Under the pieces are notes generated by a model, which worked only from the letters and a program-made list of their open reading frames with translations, ran no database searches and was not told the DNA's origin. Both the position numbers and the translations under genes were made by a program. A stretch of 64,000 nt of DNA from Burkholderia oklahomensis C6786. GTDB taxonomy: Bacteria; Pseudomonadota; Gammaproteobacteria; Burkholderiales; Burkholderiaceae. Positions 37,810 to 47,261 of the stretch are shown here, piece by piece (the first letter of the stretch is position 1; each line of letters begins with the position of its first letter). Where the stretch lies: positions 496,001-560,000 of the forward strand of contig NZ_CP009556.1 in the NCBI RefSeq assembly GCF_000959365.1, in the 5' to 3' direction.

Positions 37810-38862
37810 TCAAGTCTGGCTTGACGCGAGCGGCACCTCGTCGGCAAGCGAATCAGCGTCCGGCAGCGCGTTCGCGAGGCTTTCCCGCCAATTTTTCCAC
37901 GCCCGATGCAGTCGATTCGATGAAATCGGCTGCGCGAACCCCAGCCACTGCCCAACTTTCTCCGGGTCGACACCGTTTTCGAACAGTTCGGCCGCGAACG
38001 TGTTGCGCAACGTCTGTGGACTGGCGCGCGCGGTGCGAGACTGCGCGATGTCGGCTGCATCGATGATCGCATCGACTGCACGCAGCATCGTCGCCTTGTG
38101 CATCGGCCGGCCGGACTGCGACGCGGGAAAGACGAGCTCGCCCGGAATGCCACAGCGTTGGCGTTCGGCGAGCCATGCGTCGAATAGCGCGATCGCGAAC
38201 GACGCAAGATGCGTTTCGCGCGTGAATTCTGGCTGCGAGGCTGGGATCGTCAGCATCGTCGATCCAAGTTTCACGCAACTAATCGTAAGTGCGCGAGCCT
38301 CGCCGGTTTTCAATCCGCCGCCGAGGAATGCGGCGATAAGCGCGCGATCGCGGCGTTCTTTCCAGAGTGCCGCGCCCATTGCCGGCAGCGGGGAAAACAG
38401 ATACGCGAGCAACGCGGCGCGTTCGGCGGGCGCCAGAAAACTCGTCGGCTCGTTGTCGCGCGCGCTGCGCCACGTTGCTTCGCCATCCTGAGCAATGAAG
38501 CGGGCAGGATTCGTCGAGCCGAATTCGCTCTTGCGCACGTGATCGAGCACGCGCTCGATGAGCCTTAAATAGCGGACTCTTTGTGTCTTCTTGATCGGCA
38601 GTTCGCTGACGAAGTGTGCGATCGTCTCGGTATCGACCGTCGCGAGGTTCTTCTGTCGTTTCGCGAGCCAACTGAGAAACGCGCCCCATTGCGCGCGATA
38701 GACGTCGGCCGACGAGCGGCGAAATTCCTGGGCTGCCAGCCAGGCGTCGAATGCCGTGTCCGGATGGCTGAGCCAATCCGACGTGTCGCGGTCGAATAGA
38801 TCGCCCGGTATGTCGGGCGGCGGAGAGGAACTCGTCAGAATGGGCGGCGACATGTCATTCAT
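37810..38862 (-). CDS. Tyrosine-recombinase-fold protein with degenerate active site
   Basis: 350 aa, with an N-terminal SAM-like core-binding domain (residues about 35-125) and a C-terminal catalytic-type domain. Aligned by eye to XerD, the expected GLRxxE arginine is Lys (GGGLKTGEARAL), the HxLRH box reads SPQTLRNTF so the His is Gln while the Arg is kept, LGH becomes LGF, and the Tyr nucleophile of TQxYTH falls on His in SSNRLHRAW. Strand-cutting activity is therefore improbable. The frame is intact and ordinary in codon use, so a conserved DNA-binding role at the origin is likelier than decay. Converges with the KfrA-like gene. Confidence 0.85.
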   Translation of the reverse strand: MNDMSPPILTSSSPPPDIPGDLFDRDTSDWLSHPDTAFDAWLAAQEFRRSSADVYRAQWGAFLSWLAKRQKNLATVDTETIAHFVSELPIKKTQRVRYLRLIERVLDHVRKSEFGSTNPARFIAQDGEATWRSARDNEPTSFLAPAERAALLAYLFSPLPAMGAALWKERRDRALIAAFLGGGLKTGEARALTISCVKLGSTMLTIPASQPEFTRETHLASFAIALFDAWLAERQRCGIPGELVFPASQSGRPMHKATMLRAVDAIIDAADIAQSRTARASPQTLRNTFAAELFENGVDPEKVGQWLGFAQPISSNRLHRAWKNWRESLANALPDADSLADEVPLASSQT

Positions 38863-39033
38863 TCCGTTAGTTGCGGATTAATCATAGCGTGTCGCGTTCG
38901 CTCAATAAAGGGCTTCGCGTAGGCGTAGGCGTAGGCGGCGAGCGTGCGGCCGACATCTCGCTGCCGGCAATCGATCGTCGTGCGTGCGTGCGTGCGAGGC
39001 GCGAGCGCTCGGCGCTCGGCCGGACTCGGCCGC

Positions 39034-39414
39034 CTAGTCGCCCCACGCGCGTGACACGCGCGCGGCGCGCGCCGGCGCCTTTTTTGCGCCGTTCTGCGCG
39101 TTCGCGGCTCGCTCGTACGCGGCGACCGCGAACGAAAACACCGCGGGCAGCGCGTTCGATTGCCCGAAGTCGACGAGATCGTCTGTCTCGGGAAAGCACA
39201 GTTCGGCCGGACGGTCGAAAAGGCAGCGCACCATCGGATCGTGACGGCTCGCGAAGCCGAGATCGGCAAGCGCTTCGGCCTCGATCGCATGCAGGAGCCG
39301 CCATGTCAACGGAACGCCTTGCCGGAGATAGCGCTCGGCAATGTAGCGGACAATCGTTTCCATATCGTGCGCCGCAGCCTTGAAGCTGAGCGCGGCCAAA
39401 TCCTGTTCGGTCAT
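39034..39414 (-). CDS. Small protein of unknown function under a LexA box
   Basis: 126 aa, not recognised. Mostly helical, with segments LAALSFKAAAHDMETIVRYIAERYLRQG and a basic Ala/Arg-rich C-terminus (NGAKKAPARAARVSRA). No signal peptide or membrane segment. AGGAG lies six bases before ATG 39414. A perfect SOS box sits 24-39 bp upstream, so induction by DNA damage is likely. A longer in-frame start would place the SOS box inside the coding region and was rejected. Confidence 0.75.
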   Translation of the reverse strand: MTEQDLAALSFKAAAHDMETIVRYIAERYLRQGVPLTWRLLHAIEAEALADLGFASRHDPMVRCLFDRPAELCFPETDDLVDFGQSNALPAVFSFAVAAYERAANAQNGAKKAPARAARVSRAWGD

Positions 39415-39437
39415 CGCGGGCTCCTGTTTTGCGTATA

Positions 39438-39453
39438 CTGTACAAATATACAG
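39438..39453. promoter_or_regulatory. LexA (SOS) box
   Basis: CTGTACAAATATACAG fits CTGT-N8-ACAG exactly, with flanking A and T extending the symmetry. It lies just upstream of the 126-aa gene and overlaps its probable promoter. Confidence 0.8.
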
Positions 39454-39493
39454 TATTTTGCGCAACTGGCTGCCTGGTCGACTAGACGCCGGA

Positions 39494-40096
39494 CTATCGA
39501 TGGATCACGACGAGGAGCGCTTTCGCTTCACTCTTGCCCGCATTGCGGATCGCGTGCGGCCCGTCGGCCGCGTAGCGCGCGGTGTCGCCCGCCTTCAGGC
39601 GCCGCGCGATGCCCGCCGCTTCGATTTCGACCGAGCCGTTCAGTACCGTCAGATGCTCGCGCGTACCCGGCTCGTGCGGATTCGACACGAGCGCGCCGTT
39701 TGCCGGCAGCGTCAGCTCGTACCACTCGAATTTACCGGCGAGCTCGATCGGGCCCCAGACGCGCAACTGGTATTGCGCGTCGTGGCCGGCGAGCGTCGGG
39801 ATGTCGTGCGGGCCGTCGACGCGGATCGTCTCGGGTGCCTTCGGCTGCGCGAACAGTTCGTCGAGGCTGATGCCGAGTGCATTCGTGAGCCGCCACGCGA
39901 CGGCGATCGTCGGATTCGCCTTGTCGCGCTCGATCTCCGACAGCATCGATTTCGACACGCCCGCCGCGCGCGACAGATCGTCGAGCGTCAGCTTGCGCTC
40001 GTTGCGCAGGCGCTGGATTTGCTCGCCGACCCGCGGCGGCGTGGCGCCGGTGGCGGCGGGCGCGGCCGTGCGCCGCGCGCCGGAAGAGCTTGCCAT
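39494..40096 (-). CDS. XRE-family regulator with C-terminal cupin domain
   Basis: 200 aa. A helix-turn-helix of the XRE type covers about residues 20-75 (VGEQIQRLRNERKLTLDDLSRAAGVSKSMLSEIERDKANPT) and a cupin fold 105-195 (REHLTVLNGSVEI, GDTARY, GPHAIRN). Such regulators sense a small ligand through the cupin and commonly control an adjacent amino-acid catabolic operon. Here the divergent kbl-tdh operon is the likely target, and a perfect inverted repeat lies between them. Confidence 0.9.
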   Translation of the reverse strand: MASSSGARRTAAPAATGATPPRVGEQIQRLRNERKLTLDDLSRAAGVSKSMLSEIERDKANPTIAVAWRLTNALGISLDELFAQPKAPETIRVDGPHDIPTLAGHDAQYQLRVWGPIELAGKFEWYELTLPANGALVSNPHEPGTREHLTVLNGSVEIEAAGIARRLKAGDTARYAADGPHAIRNAGKSEAKALLVVIHR

Positions 40097-40124
40097 TTGA
40101 ATTCCGTTCGCTTAGAGTTGTTCG

Positions 40125-40150
40125 GTATTTCGAATTTTAGTTCGAAATAC
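40125..40150. promoter_or_regulatory. Perfect inverted repeat between regulator and kbl (operator)
   Basis: GTATTTCGAA and TTCGAAATAC are perfect 10-bp arms with a 6-bp spacer, 29 bp from the regulator start and 113 bp from kbl. Best candidate binding site for the XRE-cupin regulator. Confidence 0.8.
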
Positions 40151-40262
40151 AGGAAAAATACGCTAAACCCAACGGCCGACTATAACAGTAGCAAGCTGCT
40201 TTACCGCCGCCACGAGCGCGGACGAGCGCCGAGGCTTGCCGCCCATATCAGGAGCTTATGCA

Positions 40263-41462
40263 ATGCGTGATGCCTTTCTCGCCCATCTACGCGGCACCCT
40301 CGACCAGATTCGCGCGGACGGTTTCTACAAGACCGAGCGCGAGATCGCGAGCCCTCAGGCGGCCGACATCCGGCTTGCCGGCGGCGCGCACGTGCTGAAT
40401 TTCTGCGCGAACAACTATCTGGGCCTAGCGGACGATCCGCGCCTCATCGCTGCCGCGCAGGCGGCGCTCGAGCAGGACGGGTTCGGAATGGCGTCGGTGC
40501 GCTTCATCTGCGGCACGCAGACCGTGCACAAGCAGCTCGAGGCTGCCCTCTCCGCGTTCCTGAAAACCGACGACTGCATTCTGTATTCGAGCTGCTTCGA
40601 TGCGAACGGCGGCCTGTTCGAGACGCTGCTCGACGAAAGCGACGCGATCATCAGCGACGAGCTGAATCACGCGAGCATCATCGACGGTGTCCGGCTGTCG
40701 AAGGCGAAGCGCTTTCGCTACAAGAACAACGACCTAGCCGATCTCGAAGCGAAGCTGCGCGAGGCCGACGCGGCGGGCGCGCGCTTCAAGCTGATCGCGA
40801 CCGACGGCGTGTTCTCGATGGACGGCATCATCGCGAACCTGAAGGGCGTCTGCGACCTGGCCGACCGCTACGGCGCGCTCGTGATGGTCGACGATTCGCA
40901 CGCGGTCGGCTTCATCGGCGAGCACGGCCGCGGCACACCCGAATACTGCGGCGTCGAGGGCCGCGTCGACATCGTCACGGGCACGCTCGGCAAGGCGCTG
41001 GGCGGCGCGTCGGGCGGCTACGTCGCCGCGCGGCGCGAGATCGTCGAGCTGTTGCGGCAGCGCTCGCGCCCCTATCTGTTCTCGAACACGCTGACGCCGA
41101 GCATCGCGGCCGCGTCGCTGAAGGTGCTCGAGCTGCTCGCAAGCGACGAAGGCGCGCGGCTGCGTGAACGCGTGCGCGCGAACGGCGCGCGCTTCCGCGA
41201 GAAGATGAGCGCGGCGGGCTTCACGCTCGTGCCGGGCGAGCATCCGATCATTCCGGTGATGCTCGGCGACGCGCAGGTCGCATCGAACATGGCGGATGCG
41301 CTCCTCGCCGAAGGCGTCTACGTGATCGGCTTCTCGTATCCGGTCGTGCCGCGCGGCCGCGCGCGGATCCGCACGCAGATGAGCGCCGCGCACACGCCCG
41401 AGCAGATCGATCGGGCGGTCGACGCGTTCGTGCGCGTCGGCAAGACGCTCGGCGTCATTTGA
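40263..41462 (+). CDS. kbl: 2-amino-3-ketobutyrate CoA ligase (glycine C-acetyltransferase)
   Basis: 399 aa, the same length as E. coli Kbl. PLP fold-type I alpha-oxoamine synthase: [16 protein letters not shown]-type [20 protein letters not shown], and the PLP lysine in [13 protein letters not shown]. It cleaves 2-amino-3-ketobutyrate with CoA to glycine and acetyl-CoA, the second step of threonine breakdown. AGGAG precedes ATG 40263. tdh follows 13 bp downstream. Confidence 0.96.
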   Translation: MRDAFLAHLRGTLDQIRADGFYKTEREIASPQAADIRLAGGAHVLNFCANNYLGLADDPRLIAAAQAALEQDGFGMASVRFICGTQTVHKQLEAALSAFLKTDDCILYSSCFDANGGLFETLLDESDAIISDELNHASIIDGVRLSKAKRFRYKNNDLADLEAKLREADAAGARFKLIATDGVFSMDGIIANLKGVCDLADRYGALVMVDDSHAVGFIGEHGRGTPEYCGVEGRVDIVTGTLGKALGGASGGYVAARREIVELLRQRSRPYLFSNTLTPSIAAASLKVLELLASDEGARLRERVRANGARFREKMSAAGFTLVPGEHPIIPVMLGDAQVASNMADALLAEGVYVIGFSYPVVPRGRARIRTQMSAAHTPEQIDRAVDAFVRVGKTLGVI

Positions 41463-41475
41463 CGGAGGCCCTGCG

Positions 41476-42504
41476 ATGAAAGCGCTTGCCAAGCTCGAAC
41501 GTGGGCCGGGCCTCACGCTCACACGTGTGAAGAAGCCCGAGGTCGGTCACAACGACGTCCTGATCAAGATTCGCCGCACGGCGATCTGCGGCACCGACAT
41601 CCACATCTGGAAGTGGGACGACTGGGCGCAGAAGACGATCCCGGTGCCGATGCACGTCGGACACGAGTACGTCGGCGAGATCGTCGAGATGGGCCAGGAA
41701 GTGCGCGGCTTCTCGATCGGCGACCGCGTGTCCGGCGAAGGCCACATCACGTGCGGCTTCTGTCGAAACTGCCGCGCGGGGCGGCGTCATTTGTGCCGCA
41801 ACACGGTCGGCGTCGGCGTGAATCGCGAAGGCGCGTTCGCCGAGTATCTCGCGATTCCCGCGTTCAATGCGTTCAGGATTCCGCCCGAGATCTCCGACGA
41901 TCTCGCCGCGATCTTCGATCCGTTCGGCAACGCGACGCACACGGCGCTGTCGTTCAATCTCGTCGGCGAGGACGTGCTGATCACGGGCGCAGGGCCGATC
42001 GGCGTGATGGCGGTGGCGATCGCGAAGCACGTCGGCGCGCGCAACGTCGTCATTACCGACATCAACGACTATCGCCTTGATCTCGCGCGCAAGATGGGCG
42101 CGACGCGCGCGGTGAACGTTTCGCGCGAATCGCTGCACGACGTGATGGCCGATCTGCACATGACGGAAGGCTTCGACGTCGGGCTCGAGATGTCGGGCGT
42201 GCCGAGCGCGTTCACGTCGCTGCTCGAGGCGATGAACCACGGCGGCAAGGTCGCGCTGCTCGGGATTCCGCCCGCGCAGACCGCGATCGACTGGAACCAG
42301 GTGATCTTCAAGGGCCTCGAGATCAAGGGCATCTACGGGCGCGAGATGTTCGAGACCTGGTACAAGATGGTCGCGATGCTGCAGAGCGGACTCGACCTGT
42401 CGCCGATCCTCACGCATCGCTTTCCGGTCGACGAGTTCGAGAAAGGCTTTGCGGCGATGCTGTCGGGCGAAAGCGGCAAGGTGATTCTCGACTGGACGGT
42501 GTGA
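41476..42504 (+). CDS. tdh: L-threonine 3-dehydrogenase
   Basis: 342 aa zinc-dependent medium-chain dehydrogenase. Catalytic zinc ligands lie in ICGTDIH and GHEYVGE; structural zinc cysteines are in [29 protein letters not shown] is the NAD-binding loop. It oxidises threonine to 2-amino-3-ketobutyrate for Kbl, encoded immediately upstream. GGAGG precedes the start. Confidence 0.97.
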   Translation: MKALAKLERGPGLTLTRVKKPEVGHNDVLIKIRRTAICGTDIHIWKWDDWAQKTIPVPMHVGHEYVGEIVEMGQEVRGFSIGDRVSGEGHITCGFCRNCRAGRRHLCRNTVGVGVNREGAFAEYLAIPAFNAFRIPPEISDDLAAIFDPFGNATHTALSFNLVGEDVLITGAGPIGVMAVAIAKHVGARNVVITDINDYRLDLARKMGATRAVNVSRESLHDVMADLHMTEGFDVGLEMSGVPSAFTSLLEAMNHGGKVALLGIPPAQTAIDWNQVIFKGLEIKGIYGREMFETWYKMVAMLQSGLDLSPILTHRFPVDEFEKGFAAMLSGESGKVILDWTV

Positions 42505-42615
42505 CGTCGATGGCGAGGCTCGGCGGCGCGCCGGGCCGCGAGTCACGTCGAACTATGGACTGCGAATGATGATTCGCGGGCCGCATGCGGCTAGCCGGCG
42601 AGCGTCGATCGGCAT

Positions 42616-44424
42616 TCAATGCACAGCCCCCGTCACCACCTGCTCGACGATCGGCCCGAGCGCGAGCGCAGGCAGATACGTCAGCAACGTCATCAACAGG
42701 ATCGTGCCGACCAACACGACCACGAAGAGCGGTCCGTGCGTCGGCAGCGTGCCGGGGCCGGCCGCGCGCCGCACCTTCGGCGCGAGCGAGCCGGCGAGCG
42801 CGAGCACCGGCACGATCGTCGCGAAGCGGCCGAGCCACATCGCCGCCGCGAGCGCCGTGTTGTAAAACGGCGTATTGGCGGCGAGGCCCGCGAACGCGCT
42901 GCCGTTGTTGTTCGCCGCCGACGTGAACGCGTAGAGGATCTCGCTGAAGCCGTGCGCGCCGGGATTCGCGATGCCTGCGACGCCGTCCGGCAGCAACACC
43001 GACACGGCCGTGCCGACGAGCACGACGAGCGGTGTCGCGAGGATCGCGATCGCAACGAGCTTCATGTCGTGCGGGTCGATTTTCTTGCCGAGATATTCGG
43101 GCGCGCGGCCGATCATCAATCCCGCAACGAACACGGCGAGCATCGCGTGCGCCAGCATCCCGAAAAGTCCAGAGCCGGGGCCGCCGAACACGACTTCGCC
43201 GGTTTGCATCAGCGCCATCGGCACGAGCCCGCCGATCGGCGTGAGCGAATCGTGCATCGCGTCGACTGCGCCGTCGCCGCTCGCCGTCGCGAGCGTCGCA
43301 TAGAGCGCCGACGACACGATCCCGAAGCGCGTCTCCTTCCCTTCCGGGTTGCCGCCCGGCATCGACGCCGATGCGCGCGTGTCGACGGCGGGTGCCGAGA
43401 GCATTGCGCTGCCCGCCTGCTCGGCGCGTGTCGTCACTGCCGCAAGCGCGACGAACATCGCGAGCATCGCCGCATAGATCGCCCAGCCCTGACGCGTGTC
43501 GCCAACCATCGCGCCGAACGTGTGGCACAGCGCAGCCGGCAGCAGCACGAGCGCGAGCATCTGCAGGAAGTTGCTGAGCGGCGTCGGGTTTTCGAACGGA
43601 TGCGCGGAGTTCGCGTTGAAGAAGCCGCCGCCGTCGCCGCTCAGCAGCTTGATCGACTCCTGCGATGCGACTGGGCCCATCGGCAGAAGCTGCTCGCTGC
43701 TCGTCGTCGTGTGCGTGATCGCCTGGCCCGCGGCGTCGTGCAGCGGCGCGCCGCTTGCGTCGAGCACTGGCTGCGGCCAGGTCGCGCTCTGGATCGTGCG
43801 AACGGTGCGATACGCGGAGAAATTCTGGATCGAGCCTTGCGCGATGAACGCAGCGGCAAATAGCGCGGACAGCGGAATCAGGATGTACAGCGTTGCGCGC
43901 GTGAGATCGGCCCATAGGTTGCCGACGGTGCCGGCGCCGCGCGTCGCGAGGCCTCGGATCAACGCGAACAGCACGGCGATGCCGGTGGCGGCGGACAAGA
44001 AGCTCTGCACGGCGATGCCGCCCATCTGGCTCAAATAGCTGAGCGTCGTTTCGCCCGCGTAGGATTGCCAGCTCGTGTTGGTGGCGAAGCTGACGGCCGT
44101 GTTGAACGCCGAATCGGCGCTGACGGCGGGAAGTGCCTGCGGATTGAGCGGCAGCAGATGCTGCGCGCGTTGCAATGCATAGAGTGCGATCGTGCCGAGC
44201 AGACTGAACAGCAGCAGCGCGACTGCGTAGGTTTTCCAGCTCATTCCCTGTTCGGGGTCGATGCCCGCCGCGCGATATGCCCATCGCTCGACGGGCCGCA
44301 GCATTCGCATCGGCCATGGAGGATCGCCGTCCGCGATACGAGCGATGCAGCCCCCGAGCGGCTTGACGAGCAACGTCAGTACCGCGACGAAAAGGCCGAT
44401 TTGCAGATAGGCGTAGGTCGGCAT
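42616..44424 (-). CDS. kdpA: KdpA potassium-translocating subunit, without other kdp genes
   Basis: 602 aa, full-length KdpA with about ten membrane helices and the selectivity-filter regions (NTAVSFATNTSWQSY, LSGDGGGFFNANSAHPFENPTP, TSAANNNGSAFAGL). KdpA conducts potassium but needs KdpB and KdpC for ATP-driven uptake. Downstream there are only 111 bp before the tdh tail, and no kdpB, kdpC, kdpD, kdpE or kdpF is in the window. GGGAGA precedes the ATG. The gene is intact, so it may work with KdpBC encoded elsewhere or be a remnant. Confidence 0.94.
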   Translation of the reverse strand: MPTYAYLQIGLFVAVLTLLVKPLGGCIARIADGDPPWPMRMLRPVERWAYRAAGIDPEQGMSWKTYAVALLLFSLLGTIALYALQRAQHLLPLNPQALPAVSADSAFNTAVSFATNTSWQSYAGETTLSYLSQMGGIAVQSFLSAATGIAVLFALIRGLATRGAGTVGNLWADLTRATLYILIPLSALFAAAFIAQGSIQNFSAYRTVRTIQSATWPQPVLDASGAPLHDAAGQAITHTTTSSEQLLPMGPVASQESIKLLSGDGGGFFNANSAHPFENPTPLSNFLQMLALVLLPAALCHTFGAMVGDTRQGWAIYAAMLAMFVALAAVTTRAEQAGSAMLSAPAVDTRASASMPGGNPEGKETRFGIVSSALYATLATASGDGAVDAMHDSLTPIGGLVPMALMQTGEVVFGGPGSGLFGMLAHAMLAVFVAGLMIGRAPEYLGKKIDPHDMKLVAIAILATPLVVLVGTAVSVLLPDGVAGIANPGAHGFSEILYAFTSAANNNGSAFAGLAANTPFYNTALAAAMWLGRFATIVPVLALAGSLAPKVRRAAGPGTLPTHGPLFVVVLVGTILLMTLLTYLPALALGPIVEQVVTGAVH

Positions 44425-44575
44425 TGATTCTCCCGCTTCGACCGTCGGTTCGGCCGCGCTTCACGTCTCCATTACAGCGCGGCCGATATCAAATCGTTCG
44501 AAAGAGTGACGCGACGGGCGTAAACAAAGCGTCAACATTTCGATACGGAGCCGATTCGCGATGACGGCTCGCGCG

Positions 44576-44995
44576 TCACCGCGCATCGTCGAGCAAATTT
44601 GGATTCAGTTCGATATTCAGGATGACGAGCCAACGTTTCGGGCAATCGAGAGGAACGTCGGGCAGGGCATCGGCATTCGGCGGTTTGCGCAGACGCCCGC
44701 TTGACTGCGCTTCGAGATAGGCGCGCTGCGCATCGGTTTGCAGCCAGAAGCTGACGAGCGCGCAACTGACGAAGTTGAAGAGAAGCAGCGGACCCGGTTC
44801 CACGTCGCAGCCGACGACGTGCACGAGGCTCGCGAACGCCGCCGTCAACGCCTGACTCGTCGCGATCGTGATGAACACTACTTTGGCGAGACCGCGCACG
44901 CGCATCGCGGCCTTCACGTGTGCGAACTTGCGCACGTCCCGTTCGCTGGGCTCGCATGCGCGATCGCGTCGGCGCACCTCGTCGTCGGACTTCAT
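44576..44995 (-). CDS. Hypothetical two-helix membrane protein
   Basis: 139 aa, not recognised. A charged N-terminus (about 35 residues) is followed by two hydrophobic helices near residues 38-62 and 68-86, then a soluble tail with a DCPKRWLVILNIELNPN motif. Its start overlaps the stop of the GNAT gene (ATGA), so the pair is translationally coupled. Confidence 0.7.
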   Translation of the reverse strand: MKSDDEVRRRDRACEPSERDVRKFAHVKAAMRVRGLAKVVFITIATSQALTAAFASLVHVVGCDVEPGPLLLFNFVSCALVSFWLQTDAQRAYLEAQSSGRLRKPPNADALPDVPLDCPKRWLVILNIELNPNLLDDAR

Positions 44996-45627
44996 GCGGC
45001 GTATTCGAGCGGTGTCGGCGCAAGCGGCAGTTCGCGAGCCTTCGATGCGTACGAAGGCGATACCGCTGCCGGCTTGCTGAGGATCGCGCTGTCGTAGCCC
45101 TTTCCCGAGAAATGCATCACGTCGACGATTCGGAATCCTTGGCGTGTGTAGAAGTCGACGAGATGCGCGGCGGGCTGCGGCGTGTCGAGCGCGAGGCGCC
45201 GGTAGCCGCGTGCGGCCGCCCAATGCGCGGCGAATGCGAGCAACGATCGGCCGATGCCGCGCCCTTGCCAGACCGGATCGACGCCGAATTGCCGAAGCGT
45301 TGCGACGTTGCCGCGGCGATAGAGCTCGCACGGTGATGACGGGTCGCACGCATGAAGCGTCATCGTCGCGACGAGATGGCCGTTGCAGACGGCGACGAAG
45401 CATTCGCCCGCAAGCGCGCGCTGCCGCGTGACGGCGGCCGGCTGATCGACACACGGGCAATTGAGCCCCATCCGGCCGAGCCGAGCGAACGCGCGATGCA
45501 ACAGCGCGGTCAGCTCGTCGTACGAGTCTTGCGCCGGATCGAAACGTCTCAGCACGACGCGGCCATCCACGCGAGTCGCACAGGCGAAGTGCGCGGGTCG
45601 TTCGGTCTTCGCTCGCTGCTGCTGCAT
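44992..45627 (-). CDS. GNAT-family N-acetyltransferase
   Basis: 211 aa. The acetyl-CoA motif A is visible as LRQFGVDPVWQGRGIGRSLLAFA, and FYTRQGFRIVD is the motif B end. Substrate unknown. GGGAGG is well placed before ATG 45627; a longer start exists but lacks a ribosome site. Coupled to the downstream membrane protein gene. Confidence 0.87.
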   Translation of the reverse strand: MQQQRAKTERPAHFACATRVDGRVVLRRFDPAQDSYDELTALLHRAFARLGRMGLNCPCVDQPAAVTRQRALAGECFVAVCNGHLVATMTLHACDPSSPCELYRRGNVATLRQFGVDPVWQGRGIGRSLLAFAAHWAAARGYRRLALDTPQPAAHLVDFYTRQGFRIVDVMHFSGKGYDSAILSKPAAVSPSYASKARELPLAPTPLEYAA

Positions 45628-45801
45628 GACACCTCCCAAACCTCGACGGTTGTCCGCAGTGTAGGGAGTCGCGAGCGAGCCCTTCAAGAAAAAATGTCGT
45701 AAAAAATTTCGATGAGGAGACGTGCGGTGCGATGCATGACGCTCGCCGCAAACGTCACGCGTCGCGAAAGATATGGCACGTCATCGGCGTGTCCCGGCCC
45801 G

Positions 45802-46452
45802 TCATTGCGCGGGCGTTTCGCCTTCCTTGACGAACTCCGCTTCGATGTGCACGCGCACGTCGTCGCCGACGGCCGGGTACCAGCTCGTCACGCCGAATTG
45901 CGCGCGGCTGAACGTGCCGCTCGCGGAAAAGCCGAGCGTGTCCTGCTTCGTCAGCGGATTGCGGCCGTAGCCGTTGAACGTGACGGCGAGCGTGACGGGA
46001 TGCGTCGCGCCGCGGATCGTCAGGTTGCCGGTCAGCGTGCCTTGCGTCGCGCTCGTGCGCGTGAAGCGCGTGCTGTCGAAACGGATTTGCGGATGGCGGA
46101 CGGCGTCGAACGCATCGGCGCCCGCGACGAGCTTGTCGAGCAGCGGCACGTTGGTGTCGACGCTCGCCGCATCGATCGACGCCGTCACGCCGCTGTCTGC
46201 GAGCCCGCCCGTGCGCCAGTCGAGTTGCGCGCTCGCGCGATCGAAGCGCATCGTGAAACGCGAATACTTGAAGTGGTCGACGTCGAACACGATGCTCCAG
46301 TGGTGCGGATCGAGCGAGTAGCGGCCGGCCGGTACGGCGGCTTCCGCCGTCGATACGCTATGCGTGACGACCCGCAGCGGCGTGCAGCCTGCCGCTGTTC
46401 CCGCGATCGCAATTGCACATGCGATCCATCCTGCCCATCTTGCCGGCCTCAT
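45802..46452 (-). CDS. YceI-family periplasmic lipoprotein
   Basis: 216 aa. A lipoprotein signal ends in the lipobox TAAGC near residue 23, followed by a YceI lipocalin-like domain (YSLDPHHWSIVFDVDHFKYSRFT, LTGNLTIRGATHPVTL). YceI proteins bind polyisoprenoid chains in the periplasm. AGAGG precedes the ATG. Divergent from a TetR gene, its probable regulator. Confidence 0.9.
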   Translation of the reverse strand: MRPARWAGWIACAIAIAGTAAGCTPLRVVTHSVSTAEAAVPAGRYSLDPHHWSIVFDVDHFKYSRFTMRFDRASAQLDWRTGGLADSGVTASIDAASVDTNVPLLDKLVAGADAFDAVRHPQIRFDSTRFTRTSATQGTLTGNLTIRGATHPVTLAVTFNGYGRNPLTKQDTLGFSASGTFSRAQFGVTSWYPAVGDDVRVHIEAEFVKEGETPAQ

Positions 46453-46514
46453 CCAGACCTCTTTTGTCGAATGCGTGCGAAGACGATAGCGCATCGATTC
46501 GAGGTTGACAAAGG

Positions 46515-46528
46515 AGAATGATCGTTCT
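46515..46528. promoter_or_regulatory. Palindromic TetR-type operator between yceI-like and tetR genes
   Basis: AGAATGATCGTTCT, a 14-bp palindrome with one mismatch, 12 bp upstream of the TetR start and directly after a TTGACA (46505-46510) that could be its -35 element. Confidence 0.6.
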
Positions 46529-46539
46529 ACCGTAAACGC

Positions 46540-47157
46540 ATGAACACGAAACCAGACCTTTCCCCTGCCGGTAGTGCGCGCGAGCGCCTGCTCGACGCGG
46601 CCGAGACGCTGATCTATGCGGGCGGCATTCACGCGACGGGCGTCGACGCGATCGTCAAGCTGTCGGGCGCCGCGCGCAAGAGCTTTTATACGCACTTCGA
46701 ATCGAAGGAGGCGCTCGTCGCCGCCGCACTCGAAAGGCGCGACGAACGCTGGATGACGTGGTTCGTCGACGCGACGGAACAGCGCGGCAAGTCGCCGCGC
46801 GCGCGGCTCGTCGGCATGTTCGACGTGCTGCGCGAATGGTTCGAGCAGCCGGATTTCCATGGCTGCGCGTTCCTGAACGCGGCGGGCGAGATCGAACATC
46901 CGGACGATCCGATTCGCGTCGTCGTGCGCGAGCACAAGGAGCGTCTGCTTGCATTCGTGCGCGAGCAGCTCGACGCATACGCGGCCGAAACCGGCGCGGA
47001 CCGGCGGCACGTCGCAAGGCTCGCGCGTCAGTGGCTCGTGCTGATCGACGGCGCGATCGGTGTCGCGCTCGTGAGCGGCGACGCGACGGCTGCGCGCGAC
47101 GCACGGGCGGCGGCGGAGCTGCTGCTCGAAGCGACATTGCCGAACCGGTCCGGCTGA
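46540..47157 (+). CDS. TetR-family repressor
   Basis: 205 aa. The N-terminal helix-turn-helix covers residues 14-60 ([46 protein letters not shown]). The C-terminal ligand domain is of the TetR_C type. Divergent from yceI-like and 104 bp upstream of an NTF2-like gene, which suggests it controls both. Confidence 0.92.
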   Translation: MNTKPDLSPAGSARERLLDAAETLIYAGGIHATGVDAIVKLSGAARKSFYTHFESKEALVAAALERRDERWMTWFVDATEQRGKSPRARLVGMFDVLREWFEQPDFHGCAFLNAAGEIEHPDDPIRVVVREHKERLLAFVREQLDAYAAETGADRRHVARLARQWLVLIDGAIGVALVSGDATAARDARAAAELLLEATLPNRSG

Positions 47158-47261
47158 CGCCTCACTCCGTTTTCAATCGATCGAATCGCAGTGCCCCGAC
47201 CTGCCCGCCGTCCACCGGCGAGCCGGGCAGGCCTTTTCACGTCCTCAATCTGGAGAACCCG

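Noticed and set aside
37810..38862. Mobile integron or prophage integrase
   Set aside because: The active site is degenerate and there are no attachment repeats, phage genes or composition shift around it.
43156..43170. TCCCGAAAAG within kdpA
   Set aside because: No CTCACC box follows; it encodes part of a conserved KdpA helix.
44425..44575. A kdpF gene upstream of kdpA
   Set aside because: No short hydrophobic frame with a start is found; only a few-codon ATG-TGA is present.
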